A stretch of 64,000 nt of DNA from Flavobacteriaceae bacterium CG2_30_31_66 (GTDB lineage: Bacteria > Bacteroidota > Bacteroidia > Flavobacteriales > Flavobacteriaceae), in NCBI GenBank assembly GCA_001873065.1, contig MNYM01000009.1:27989-91988 (forward strand), read 5' to 3'. How positions within the stretch are numbered: position 1 is the stretch's first letter; each line of letters starts with the position of its first letter. Below, one piece after another: positions 26,977-36,119 of this stretch. The position numbers and the translations under genes are program-made. The notes under the pieces were generated by a model. The model had not been told where the DNA came from. It searched no databases and saw only the letters and a program-made list of their open reading frames with translations.

Positions 26977-27606
26977 ATGAATTTTACAGAATTCACCTCA
27001 AAAATTAATATTATAAAAAAAGCCACTTTAGGCGGTTTAGATGCACAGTTTTTATTAGCTCCAAGACTTCGTTTGCAATATGATGCCCAAAAAATTGCAG
27101 CAAATAATCCTCGCAAAGCAGCTGTAATGGCCTTGTTTTATCCTGATGAATTCCAAAAAACCACATTTTTACTTACTCAAAGAGCCGCTTACAAGGGGAT
27201 TCATTCATCACAAATAAGTTTTCCAGGAGGTAAATTTGAACAGCAAGACAAGAATTTGTCAAATACTGCTTTGCGAGAAACTTTTGAAGAAGTAGGTGTT
27301 TTTCCTGATTCTATAAAAATTTTTAAAGAATTGACAGATGTATATATTCCTCCAAGTAATTTTTTAGCAACGCCATTTTTGGGGTTTATGGAACGAAAAC
27401 CAAAGTTCATTTTAAATCACGAAGTTTCAAAAACAATTGAACTATTATTGAGTGATTTGTTGGATGAAAATAACATCACTTCTGCAATTTTAGATACTTC
27501 TTACATGAAAAAAGTAGAGGTTCCGTGTTTTAAAATTCAAGACTGTATTATTTGGGGAGCAACAGCCATGATGTTATCTGAAATTAAAGAACTCTTTAGG
27601 GAGTAA
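26977..27606 (+). CDS. Nudix hydrolase, CoA pyrophosphatase-like
   Basis: A 209-residue Nudix hydrolase. The Nudix box is GGKFEQQDKNLSNTALRETF followed by EEVGV near residues 88-112, preceded by the NudL/NUDT7-type segment KGIHSSQISFPGG. This subgroup hydrolyses coenzyme A and acyl-CoA to 4'-phosphopantetheine compounds; that substrate is inferred from the subgroup motif. The next gene, a phospholipid acyltransferase, begins 55 bp later, and the pairing of these two genes is common in Flavobacteriia (from memory). Confidence 0.85.
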   Translation: MNFTEFTSKINIIKKATLGGLDAQFLLAPRLRLQYDAQKIAANNPRKAAVMALFYPDEFQKTTFLLTQRAAYKGIHSSQISFPGGKFEQQDKNLSNTALRETFEEVGVFPDSIKIFKELTDVYIPPSNFLATPFLGFMERKPKFILNHEVSKTIELLLSDLLDENNITSAILDTSYMKKVEVPCFKIQDCIIWGATAMMLSEIKELFRE

Positions 27607-27661
27607 ATTCTCAAATTGTTTTGTATTTTTGTGAGTTACTAATTTTAAAAATCATTTTTTA

Positions 27662-28480
27662 ATGCCTTTATTTAAAAGGAATCCTTTTGGACATTATTTA
27701 TTTCTAAAAAAATGGCTTATCAGAGTTTTTGGGGTAATTTCTCACGGTAGATATCGAAAATTTAATAATTTACAGATTGATGGCTCTGAAATAATTAGAA
27801 GTCTTCCTGATAAAAATGTATTATTTATTTCCAATCATCAAACGTATTTTGCAGATGTTGCAGCGATGTTTCATGTGTTTAATGCTTCATTAAGTGGAAG
27901 AGATGATAACATCAAAAATATTGGTTATATCTGGAATCCCAAGCTGAATATTTATTATGTTGCTGCAGGAGAAACTATGCGTGCTGGACTTTTACCAAAA
28001 ATATTTGCGTATGCAGGCTCTGTTTCTATTGATAGAACTTGGAGAAGTGAAGGAAAAGATGTCAACAGACAAGTAAAAAATTCTGATATTTCAAATATTG
28101 GAAAAGCCTTGAAAGATGGTTGGGTAATTACATTTCCCCAAGGGACAACTACGCCTTTTAAACCTATTAGAAGAGGAACAGCGCATATCATCAAAACGTT
28201 TAAACCTGTTGTAGTGCCTATTGTTATTGATGGTTTTAGACGTTCATTTGACAAAAAAGGACTAAATATCAAAAAACGAAACGTATTGCAATCTATGGTG
28301 ATAAAACCGCCTTTGGAAATTGATTATGAGAATGAAGATGTTGCGGACATTATCAAAAAAATAGAATTTGCTATTGAACAACATCCTTCCTTTTTAAAAG
28401 TTTTGTCGGCTAAAGAAGCTGAAGAATTTTTAAGAGAAGAGGAAGAATTAAACAAACAACGAACTTTCTGGAATTCGTAG
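27662..28480 (+). CDS. PlsC-type 1-acyl-glycerol-3-phosphate acyltransferase
   Basis: A 272-residue acyltransferase of the PlsC/LPLAT family. The HX4D catalytic motif is SNHQTYFAD (histidine and aspartate in LFISNHQTYFADVA) and the acceptor-binding motif is FPQGTTT, a variant of FPEGTR. It would esterify lysophosphatidate or a related lipid at the inner membrane. A TATTTTTG box at 27624-27631 could be the promoter -7 element, although no matching -33 box is clear. Gene length fits the family. Confidence 0.88.
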   Translation: MPLFKRNPFGHYLFLKKWLIRVFGVISHGRYRKFNNLQIDGSEIIRSLPDKNVLFISNHQTYFADVAAMFHVFNASLSGRDDNIKNIGYIWNPKLNIYYVAAGETMRAGLLPKIFAYAGSVSIDRTWRSEGKDVNRQVKNSDISNIGKALKDGWVITFPQGTTTPFKPIRRGTAHIIKTFKPVVVPIVIDGFRRSFDKKGLNIKKRNVLQSMVIKPPLEIDYENEDVADIIKKIEFAIEQHPSFLKVLSAKEAEEFLREEEELNKQRTFWNS

Positions 28481-28532
28481 TGATGTTTTCCTGCAAGATT
28501 CACTGTAACGTTTGGTTGCTCTGTCGTTTTTG

Positions 28533-28555
28533 TACATAATGTTTAAAATTATGTA
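28533..28555. repeat. inverted repeat in a gene-free stretch
   Basis: TACATAAT (28533-28540) and ATTATGTA (28548-28555) are perfect 8-bp arms around a 7-nt loop. It sits in the 28481-28753 gap, followed by GCCTTTTTTTAGG and, at 28587-28612, CAACG...GTTG. The block reminds me of dispersed sequences next to accessory genes in Flavobacteriaceae, but there is only one copy here. No gene was seen in the gap. Confidence 0.5.
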
Positions 28556-28753
28556 GCCTTTTTTTAGGACTGGTCATAATGCATTACAACGTTTTTGTAT
28601 AAATAAAGTTGCGTGGTTAGTAAATTTGTTTATTAATATCTATTGTCTTTTGATTCTGCTTGGTGTTTCCAAATTTGCTGTTAGTAGCAATTTTGTTTTT
28701 TAACTCAGTTCTTTGTTGGTAGCCGTTTTCATTCAATCGATTTATTATTTCTA

Positions 28754-29848
28754 TTAAAAGTTCCAAGTTAAATTTACTAAAAAAAACATTGGCAATAGAT
28801 TACTTCTAAATATTGTCGTAGATATGTCGGAAGTTTGAAATTGCTCAAAGTTCTTTTCATTAGTTAGGTTTCTAGTAATAAAACTTATTTCCCATTTTTT
28901 GCTTTTTGGTTTATGTCTTAACGTTGCATCCAAAAAGAAAAACTGTTCTTCAGATTGTTTAGTATTAGGAATGTAGTAGTCAGATGAAACTATAAAAGAC
29001 CATCTTTCATTAGTTTTTAAAATAGCTTTAAAAGTATATTGCCAAGATTTATTTGTAAATGATGCTTGATTTTCACTTTTTGAATTGGAATATTGATAAG
29101 TAAATGTATTTTCAAAATTGATAAAAATATCAAACGCTGTTTTCCAAAAAAATGAATTGCTTAAAAATTGATTTTGATTTTGTCTTAAATCAGAATTATT
29201 TACCACATTTCTAAAGTTTGAAATTGAATAATTGCTTGTTAATTTTAAGGTAGATTCAATAAAAGGAATATATTTTGATATTTGTATATTCATATTCCAA
29301 TTGCTATTGTCTTGTGGTAGAAAAAAATATTCTATTTGCGTGGTGTCTTCTGTTATGTTTTGATTGGTGAATATGTTTCCTGTTAACTTTAGGTAACTTA
29401 TGTTTGCAATAAATTGAAACTGATTATATAAATCATTATTAAAATATAACAAACTATATCTTTGACTGCTTTGTAATTCTAAACTTGGTAAATTATTTAT
29501 AGTAGTTCTGTTATTGATTAAGACTTTATTTGAGAAAAAATATTGTTCTGAGTTGGTATTTTGATTATAGCCTAAATTAAAAGATAAAAAGGAAATTGAA
29601 TTCAATTTATACTTTAAGTTTAAAGTAGGTTCAAAAATAAAATCGCTTGTAGCTTCTTCCAATTTTTCTGTATTTTGTTTCAATTTTTGACTTAAAACAC
29701 GAATAGAATATGATGGTGAAATTTGCCAATTTCCTCTATTAAAATTATACACACCTCTATTAAAAATATTAGTTTTAGTATAATAAAAATTGTTTTCAGA
29801 AATTGTTTGCATTGAATTAAACAATCTTGAAGTAAAAGGTGAGGAATT
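28754..29848 (-). pseudogene. TonB-dependent outer-membrane receptor, C-terminal barrel fragment
   Basis: The frame is open from about 29848 and encodes only barrel strands, ending FLVNLTWNF with the C-terminal aromatic typical of outer-membrane proteins. Internal strands include FIFEPTLNLKYKLNS and WQYTFKAILKTNERWSFIVS. Signal peptide, carboxypeptidase-like domain and plug are all missing. The apparent ATG at 29824 lies within a natural barrel segment (SSPFTSRLFNSMQTI), so the gene is 5' truncated. At 29848 it abuts the tail of a recombinase gene. A full protein of this type would have 700 to 900 residues. Confidence 0.8.
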
Positions 29849-29990
29849 TAAAAAACATTTGTCTTGTTTTTATCCGCATTTTGTATTTTTTGCAATGCAA
29901 CATACAATGGGTTTGATATTTGCATTAAATCTTTTCGCTTTACATGTTTATAAATCATCGTAGTTTCTGGTCTTGCATGTCTTGATCCTT
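29848..29990 (-). pseudogene. tyrosine recombinase/integrase, C-terminal tail
   Basis: The minus strand reads GSRHARPETTMIYKHVKRKD, LMQISNPLYVAL and QKIQNADKNKTNVF, then TAA at 29850-29848. ETTMIYKHV is the box around the catalytic tyrosine of phage-type integrases (typically TTxIYTHV). Only the last 46 or so residues remain; upstream in this frame a stop is met within a few codons. It is the last piece of an integrase gene, directly joined to the truncated receptor gene, and marks a former mobile element boundary. 30000-30126 holds no recognisable gene. Confidence 0.7.
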
Positions 29991-30126
29991 TGCGAGGTCA
30001 GAAGACCATCGAAAAACAAGGTTTTATAATCTAAGACTTTGCGAAACTTTGAGGCATAGCTATTACACGAAATCCATAAAGTTGTATAATAATATATTGT
30101 TTTTCAATCATTTCTATTTAAATGAT

Positions 30127-30150
30127 AAAAGCCCCAAATTTGGGGCTTTT
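30127..30150. terminator. strong symmetrical terminator after the M1 peptidase
   Basis: AAAAGCCCCAAATTTGGGGCTTTT is a perfect palindrome with a GC core, A run and T run. It lies 23 bp downstream of the 30174 peptidase stop and can act in both directions. Confidence 0.9.
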
Positions 30151-30173
30151 ATTGTTTTAAAATCAACTTAAAA

Positions 30174-32378
30174 TTAATTTTGTACTTTGTTTTTAAACTG
30201 ATCAAACTTATCAGATTCTTTTTTAGGCCAGCTGTTATTTGAAGTATCAACATCAGCAGTTTCTAAATCAGGGTCTACAACAATACTAACAATTTCTTGT
30301 GTTGAAGCAAACACTCTTTTCACTGAATTGTCATCTCTCATCCATATTTGAGCAGGAAAAGTTTGTTTTTCTTTTGTGCCATCTGCATACGTTAATTCAA
30401 CAATGATTGGCATTACCAATCCTCCTGGTTTTTCAAATTCTACTGAATAAATAAATGAAGGCACTTCTTTTCCATCTGCATGATTTTCCATCACTTTTGG
30501 ATTCGCATCTTCTTTAACATCTGTGATATAAACCAATTCACCCAAACTATCAAAGTACTCTTTGTATTGCGATTTTAATTTGGTAACTCTTTCATTTGGT
30601 TTGTTTGTTAAATATAAAGGTTTTACCTCTTTAATCCCAATATCAGATGCTTCTGTTGTATAAAACCAACCTCTAAAAAACCAATCTAAATCCATTGCTG
30701 AAGCATCTTCCATTGATCTGAAGAAATCCTCTGGAGTTGGGTGTTTAAACATCCATCTTTGAGCATAGGTTCTAAATGCATGGTCAAATAATTCAGGACC
30801 CATAATAGTTTGACGCAACATGTATAATCCTGCTGCTGGCTTTGTGTAAGCATTTGGCCCAAATTGTTTTACATAATCTCCTTGAGCCATGATTGGTGAA
30901 ATATTGTTTTGATCACCACCCATATAACCCACAATATCTTTTGGTAAATTTCCTGTATTGAAATTTGGATCATATTTTAGTTCTGCTAAAATTTCAACAA
31001 AAGAATTCAAACCTTCATCCATCCAAGTCCATTGTCTCTCATCCGAATTTACGATCATTGGGAAAAAGTTGTGACCAACTTCGTGCGTAATTACGCCAAT
31101 CATACCGTTTTTAGTTCTTTCAGAATACGTTCCGTCTGGATCAGGACGACCATAATTGAAACAAATCATTGGATATTCCATTCCCTGTCTGTCAGCATGA
31201 ACTGAAACTGCTTTTGGATAAGGATAATCAAACGTTAATTTTGAATATTCTTGTAATGTGTTTGCAACAACTCTCGTTGAATGTTGCTCCCACAAAGGGT
31301 TTCCTTCTTTTGGATACAAAGAAGTTGCCATTACTGTTTTTCCGTTTATGCTTACAGCCATTGCATCCCAAATGTATTTTCTTGAGGTTGCAAAAGCAAA
31401 ATCACGCACGTTTGTTGCTTTGTAATACCAAGTTTTGTTGGTTGTTGCACGACCTTTTTCGTTTTTTTCTGCTTCTGCTTGCGTTACAATGATTACAGGA
31501 TTATTGAACGATTTTCTTGCTTGTTCATAACGACTACGTTGTTCTTTCGTTAAAACATCTTTTTCATTTTGCAATTCGCCAGTTGCTTCCATGATATGAT
31601 CTGAAGGAACAGTGATTTTAACGTCATAATCTCCAAATTCTAAGGCAAATTCACTTCGTCCCCAAAATTGCATATTTTGCCATCCTTCAACATTGTTATA
31701 GACACACAATCTTGGAAAAAATTGGGCAATGGTATAATTGTTGTTTCCATCAGGAAAATCCTCAAAACCAGAACGTCCTCCATCTTTCACAGAATTGTTT
31801 ATTTTATAGTTCCATTGAATACTGAAATTGAATTTTTCACCTGGAGCCAATGGTTTTGGTAAGTTGATTCGCATCATTGTCCAGTTGATTAAATAAGATA
31901 AAGGTTTGCCTTCTGCATTTAAAACTTTTTCAATGTTAAATCCGAAACTTTTGCCTTCTTTCATGAAGTTTTTCTTGAAATCTTCTGGAGTTAAAAAAGC
32001 AGCAGCAGCATTTGATTGCGCTAATGGTGTTTTAGAATCGTCAGCTCTCATATTTTGATCAAGCTGAATCCATAAATAGTCTAAATTGTCTTTAGAGTTG
32101 TTGTGATACGTGATTTTTTCTTCACCATAAATTTTGTTAGTACTTTCTTCTAAACGAATGTTCATCACATAATCTACTTTTTGTTGAGAATATTGATGTC
32201 CAGGAGCTCCTGAAGCAGTGTGTTGGTCATTGGGTGTTGCCAACAAATCTTTCATTTGACGAAACTTATTTTCGTCGGTGTGACCTTTTTGAGTTACTTT
32301 TTTTTCCTTGGTTTCTTGTGCTAGAAAAGCATTTGAGATTAAGAAAAAAGAAAAAAGTAATAAAGAAATTTTTTTCAT
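30174..32378 (-). CDS. M1 family zinc metallopeptidase, exported (paralogue A)
   Basis: A 734-residue gluzincin. It has a signal peptide (ISLLLFSFFLISNAFLAQ), the zinc motif HEVGH in VITHEVGHNFFPMIVNS, and the downstream zinc-ligand glutamate in WMDEGLNSFVE. The N-terminal part is the beta-saddle domain of M1 aminopeptidases (VDYVMNIRLEESTNKIYGEE). Exported peptidases of this type supply amino acids from peptides. It is followed by a terminator. The paralogue at 32528-34633 is about 55 to 60 percent identical by eye over nearly the full length. Confidence 0.92.
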   Translation of the reverse strand: MKKISLLLFSFFLISNAFLAQETKEKKVTQKGHTDENKFRQMKDLLATPNDQHTASGAPGHQYSQQKVDYVMNIRLEESTNKIYGEEKITYHNNSKDNLDYLWIQLDQNMRADDSKTPLAQSNAAAAFLTPEDFKKNFMKEGKSFGFNIEKVLNAEGKPLSYLINWTMMRINLPKPLAPGEKFNFSIQWNYKINNSVKDGGRSGFEDFPDGNNNYTIAQFFPRLCVYNNVEGWQNMQFWGRSEFALEFGDYDVKITVPSDHIMEATGELQNEKDVLTKEQRSRYEQARKSFNNPVIIVTQAEAEKNEKGRATTNKTWYYKATNVRDFAFATSRKYIWDAMAVSINGKTVMATSLYPKEGNPLWEQHSTRVVANTLQEYSKLTFDYPYPKAVSVHADRQGMEYPMICFNYGRPDPDGTYSERTKNGMIGVITHEVGHNFFPMIVNSDERQWTWMDEGLNSFVEILAELKYDPNFNTGNLPKDIVGYMGGDQNNISPIMAQGDYVKQFGPNAYTKPAAGLYMLRQTIMGPELFDHAFRTYAQRWMFKHPTPEDFFRSMEDASAMDLDWFFRGWFYTTEASDIGIKEVKPLYLTNKPNERVTKLKSQYKEYFDSLGELVYITDVKEDANPKVMENHADGKEVPSFIYSVEFEKPGGLVMPIIVELTYADGTKEKQTFPAQIWMRDDNSVKRVFASTQEIVSIVVDPDLETADVDTSNNSWPKKESDKFDQFKNKVQN

Positions 32379-32483
32379 TTGTATTGATTTGATTTTTTTT
32401 AAATTTAGTCAACTAAAGTAACAATTCGCTTTAAATACAAGGAACATATGTTAAAAATTTAACAAACCTTTATCAAAAAAAAA

Positions 32484-32501
32484 CACTATTTGAAAATAGT
32501 G
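32484..32501 (-). terminator. terminator after paralogue B
   Basis: CACTATTT at 32484-32491 pairs with AAATAGTG at 32494-32501. On the minus strand a run of nine T follows. It lies just downstream of the 32528 peptidase stop, so the two peptidase genes have separate transcripts. Confidence 0.7.
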
Positions 32502-32527
32502 CTTTTATTTTAGGTGTTTTACTGATT

Positions 32528-34633
32528 TTATCCTTTAATTTCTTTTTTGAATTTATCGAATTTATCAGTTTTTTGAGCAGGAAAACTATTGTTACTTGTA
32601 TCAACATCGGCAGTTTCTAAATCAGGATCAATCACAATACTTTCTAATTCTTTTTCAGAAATAAATACTTTGGTAACTTCACTATCATTATATCTCCAGA
32701 TTTGTGCTGGATATATTTTGCGTTCTTTACTGCCGTCTTTATAAGTAAACTCGGCAATAATTGGCATTACCAAACCTCCAGGTTTATTGTAAGTAATTTC
32801 ATAATGATATTTTGATTGTTTTTCAACAAAACCCAATCCCTCGGAGGTATCTTCAATAAAGTTTACAGTATCTAAATCTTTTTTAGAATAGAATTTTTTA
32901 ACACCTTTAATGCCAATATCAGTAACATCCGTAGTGAAAAACCAACCTCTCCAAAACCAATCTAAATCTACGCCCGAAGCGTCTTCCATCGTTCTAAAAA
33001 AATCTTCAGGGGATGGTCTTTTAAACATCCATCTTTGTGAATAGGTTTTGAATGCGTGGTCAAACAATTCATTGCCCATCACAGTTTCTCTTAATATCCA
33101 AAGAGCTGTTGCTGGTTTGCCATAAGCATTGTTTCCAAAACTATACACATTGTCACCTTTTGACATGATTGGAGCAATTCTTGACTGATCTCCATTCATA
33201 TAATTCACTATATTTTTGGGCAGTCCTCTTGACATTGGGAAATTTGGGTCGTAAGCCAATTCTGCTAACATTTCTAAATAAGAGTTCAATCCTTCGTCCA
33301 TCCAAGTCCATTGTCTTTCATCCGAATTTACAATCATTGGAAAGAAATTGTGACCAACTTCGTGAATAACTACTTTGATCATAGTATATTTTACCCTGTC
33401 AGAATAGGTTCCATCAGGATTTGGTCTTCCTGGATTGAAACAAATCTGTGGATATTCCATGCCCATTTGTCCATCAACAGAAATTGCTTTGTGATAAGGA
33501 TAATCGAAAGTGTATTGAGAATAGGTTTTTAAGGTTTGAGCAACTGCTCTCGTAGAATGATCACCATACAAAGGATTTGCTTCTTTCGAATATAATGAAT
33601 ATGCCATCACTGTTTTTCCGTTAATATCAACTGCCATTCCATCCCAAATAAATTTTCTTGAGGTTGCAAAAGCATAATCTCTGACGTTTTCAGCAAAAAA
33701 TTTCCATGTTTTTGTTTTTGTTGCGCGTGTTTTTTCGTTTTTGGTAGCTTCCTCTTGCGTTCTAATAATTACTGGATTGTCAAAACTTTTTTTAGCATCA
33801 GCCAATCTTTTTAATTCTGTTTTTGACAAAACTTCTTTTTCGTTTTGCAAAATTCCTGTTGCACCTAGCATGTGGTCTTCCGGAACTGTGATGTTTACTG
33901 TAAAATCTCCAAATTCAAGGGCAAATTCACTTCGTCCCCAAAATTGATCATTTTGCCATCCTTCAACATCATCATACACGCACATTCTTGGATAAAATTG
34001 TGCAATTACGTAATTGTTATTTCCATCTACGGGAAAATGTTCATAGCCTGATCTTCCACCATCTTCTCTGTGATTATTGATGTTATACCACCATTTTACA
34101 TTGAATTTGAACGTTTCCCCAGCGGCCAATGGTTTTGTTAAATTGATACGCATCATAGTTTGATTGATGGTGTAAGAAAGCGGAGAACCATCAATATTTG
34201 TAATACTCATGATGTTAAAACCTCCGTCAAAATTGTTCTTAGGTAGTGATTTTTCGTACCGTACTTTACTGAGTTTTTGGGGAACTTTGTCAGGATTGAT
34301 ATCTGGTGTTTTTGAATTTTTCGCACGCATATTTTGGTCTAATTGCATCCATAAAAATTCTAAATTATCATCAGAATTATTGTGATAAGTAATGGTTTCA
34401 GCACCTGTGATTTTTTGTTTTTCATCATCTAAAGTGACATCAATAGTATAATCAACTTTTTGCTGTGTGTATTTTTTTCCGGGAGCACCAGAAGCAGTTC
34501 GTTTTTCATTGGGAGTTGCCAACAAATCTTTCATTTGTTTGAACTTATTTTCATTGGTGTGCCCTTGTTTTGTTTGCGCATAAAGTTGCGTCATAAAAAC
34601 AAAAGAGAGTACTAGAAATCCTATTTTTTTCAT
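32528..34633 (-). CDS. M1 family zinc metallopeptidase, exported (paralogue B)
   Basis: A 701-residue gluzincin like its neighbour. It shows the signal peptide IGFLVLSFVFMTQLYAQ, zinc motif HEVGH in VVIHEVGHNFFPMIVNS, the glutamate in WMDEGLNSYLE, and the shared ending VIDPDLETADVDTSNNS. It differs from paralogue A by a shorter leader region and a different insert before the C-terminal region. Its start lies 21 bp after the DUF6702 gene stop on the same strand, suggesting cotranscription from the right with 34655-35152 and 35183-35989. Confidence 0.92.
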   Translation of the reverse strand: MKKIGFLVLSFVFMTQLYAQTKQGHTNENKFKQMKDLLATPNEKRTASGAPGKKYTQQKVDYTIDVTLDDEKQKITGAETITYHNNSDDNLEFLWMQLDQNMRAKNSKTPDINPDKVPQKLSKVRYEKSLPKNNFDGGFNIMSITNIDGSPLSYTINQTMMRINLTKPLAAGETFKFNVKWWYNINNHREDGGRSGYEHFPVDGNNNYVIAQFYPRMCVYDDVEGWQNDQFWGRSEFALEFGDFTVNITVPEDHMLGATGILQNEKEVLSKTELKRLADAKKSFDNPVIIRTQEEATKNEKTRATKTKTWKFFAENVRDYAFATSRKFIWDGMAVDINGKTVMAYSLYSKEANPLYGDHSTRAVAQTLKTYSQYTFDYPYHKAISVDGQMGMEYPQICFNPGRPNPDGTYSDRVKYTMIKVVIHEVGHNFFPMIVNSDERQWTWMDEGLNSYLEMLAELAYDPNFPMSRGLPKNIVNYMNGDQSRIAPIMSKGDNVYSFGNNAYGKPATALWILRETVMGNELFDHAFKTYSQRWMFKRPSPEDFFRTMEDASGVDLDWFWRGWFFTTDVTDIGIKGVKKFYSKKDLDTVNFIEDTSEGLGFVEKQSKYHYEITYNKPGGLVMPIIAEFTYKDGSKERKIYPAQIWRYNDSEVTKVFISEKELESIVIDPDLETADVDTSNNSFPAQKTDKFDKFKKEIKG

Positions 34634-34654
34634 GTGTGTTGAGGTTTGAATTAA

Positions 34655-35152
34655 TTAATGTTCTAAAATTCCAGAGGTTTTTTCTTTGTTCAGCAAGATA
34701 CTTTTATTTTTTTTTCCGACGTTTGTTTTTATCAAATTTTGTTGTTCCGGAAAATGTTTGATTAATATTTTATTCACCACCTGAATTTTATTTAATTGTG
34801 AAATATTTTCTATTTCTAAGTAAAAATAGACCAATTCTCCATCATATTCTTTTCCAATGTATTTGAATTCTTTAGAAACCTCATCCAATTTGAATTGTAT
34901 TTTTTCTTTTAGATATTTTTCAAAATAAACATCGTTTTTTGGCAATTCATTTTTGGTTGTCAATTGTAAATCAATGTTATAATCTTTGTTCAACGCCAAT
35001 TCAATATCATCCATAAAAACGTTGATAATAATCTGAACAGATTTTGATTCTTCTTTGAATTTAATTTGAGTCAAACTCAGGTAATATTTGTGCGCAGAAA
35101 ACGCAAAAAACGGAATAATAAATAATAGTAAAAGTGTTTTATATATTTTCAT
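34655..35152 (-). CDS. DUF6702 family protein, exported
   Basis: A 165-residue protein with a signal peptide (LLLLFIIPFFAFSAHKYY). The HKYY-S-T pattern and the following VQIIINVFMDDIELALN segment match the DUF6702 family, which I recall beside M1 peptidases in Flavobacteriia. Function unknown; a periplasmic or surface role is likely. It sits in the run 35183-35989, 34655-35152, 32528-34633, spaced 20 to 30 bp, so it is probably one operon. Confidence 0.75.
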   Translation of the reverse strand: MKIYKTLLLLFIIPFFAFSAHKYYLSLTQIKFKEESKSVQIIINVFMDDIELALNKDYNIDLQLTTKNELPKNDVYFEKYLKEKIQFKLDEVSKEFKYIGKEYDGELVYFYLEIENISQLNKIQVVNKILIKHFPEQQNLIKTNVGKKNKSILLNKEKTSGILEH

Positions 35153-35182
35153 GTGTTGTTAATCGTCAATCAAAATGCCAAA

Positions 35183-35989
35183 TTACTCTTTTTTTATGAT
35201 TTTAAGATATGTGACGCTTTCGTCTTTTAAAATTTTTATCATTTCAAGCAGTTTTCCTTTTTTATAAAGCTGTTCAATACCTTTAGCATTGCAATATTCT
35301 AAGAAATGAAAATAATTGTCTAACGGAATTTTCAAATCATCAAAAAAGAATTTATCTCCCAATTCTGATAAAAGTTTATATGGAAATGCCTTTTTAAATG
35401 CCAAGTCTTTGCGCAAAGCCCACAGTTTTTCTGAGTATTTGAAAGGCATACTTCCAGATACACCTGCTCCAACAAATCTCGAATTTGGGTCTGTAGTTAC
35501 AATTTGAGGTCGCACACGTTTGTCAGTATAATCTTCATCTTGAGGCGTGTTCATTTTTATTTTCGAGAAATCCATCACAACTCTTAGCAACGAATCTTTC
35601 TTGTTTTTAGGAACAACTTTCAGGTCAATTCCAAGTCTGCCAGATAAATTATTTTTTTTTAGCTCGAATTCATTGAGAATATAAGTGTTCAATTTTAGTT
35701 TGATTTCGATGTTTTTCTCTTCGAAAATTTGTTTGTCAACTTTTATTTTTTTCGATACATGTTGAATAGATGAAATTTGAATGCTATCACCAACAGCCAC
35801 AAAAATTCGAAACAAACCTTCATCATTCGAAAAAGTTCCTTGATTGTTATTGAGATTGATGATGTTTGCGTTTTTTACAATTCCTAAAGAATCAATAATT
35901 TTTCCGCTTAGAATCGTGTATTTTTGTTGTGCAGTTAATGAAAAACTAACAAAAAACAATAAAATTGATGAAAGTAGTTTTTTAAGCAT
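35183..35989 (-). CDS. exported protein with carboxypeptidase-like regulatory domain
   Basis: A 268-residue protein with a signal peptide (SILLFFVSFSLTAQQ), then a CarboxypepD_reg-like beta-sandwich at about 25-105 (ILSGKIIDSLGIVKNANIIN, GTFSNDEGLFRIFVAVGDSI). The C-terminal 150 residues are helical and without a motif I know. Such domains sit at the N-terminus of TonB receptors, but no barrel follows. It leads the probable operon with DUF6702 and the M1 paralogue B. Confidence 0.75.
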   Translation of the reverse strand: MLKKLLSSILLFFVSFSLTAQQKYTILSGKIIDSLGIVKNANIINLNNNQGTFSNDEGLFRIFVAVGDSIQISSIQHVSKKIKVDKQIFEEKNIEIKLKLNTYILNEFELKKNNLSGRLGIDLKVVPKNKKDSLLRVVMDFSKIKMNTPQDEDYTDKRVRPQIVTTDPNSRFVGAGVSGSMPFKYSEKLWALRKDLAFKKAFPYKLLSELGDKFFFDDLKIPLDNYFHFLEYCNAKGIEQLYKKGKLLEMIKILKDESVTYLKIIKKE

Positions 35990-36081
35990 CTGTTTTAATT
36001 TAAATCTAAATCTATGCTTTTATTAAGAAAAATAGAGGTGTTAGTTTTGTAAATTTTTGTTAAAGCTAGTTTTTCATCTTT

Positions 36082-36115
36082 TTTGAATGATAAATGCAAA
36101 ATTATTTTATTTTTG
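36082..36115 (+). promoter_or_regulatory. possible promoter of pepE giving a near-leaderless transcript
   Basis: TTTG at 36082-36085 and TATTTTTG at 36108-36115 are separated by 22 bp, slightly long for the consensus. The -7 box ends 4 bp before the pepE ATG at 36120, so transcription would start at or next to the start codon. Confidence 0.4.
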
Positions 36116-36119
36116 AGTA

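Noticed and set aside
28484..28640. Integron attC site
   Set aside because: The R' and R'' consensus (GTTRRRY and RYYYAAC) is not met at suitable positions; kept only as a weak observation.
28754..29824. Annotating this as a complete protein starting at ATG 29824
   Set aside because: The frame continues upstream to the junction at 29848 with barrel-like residues, and no signal peptide or plug is present.
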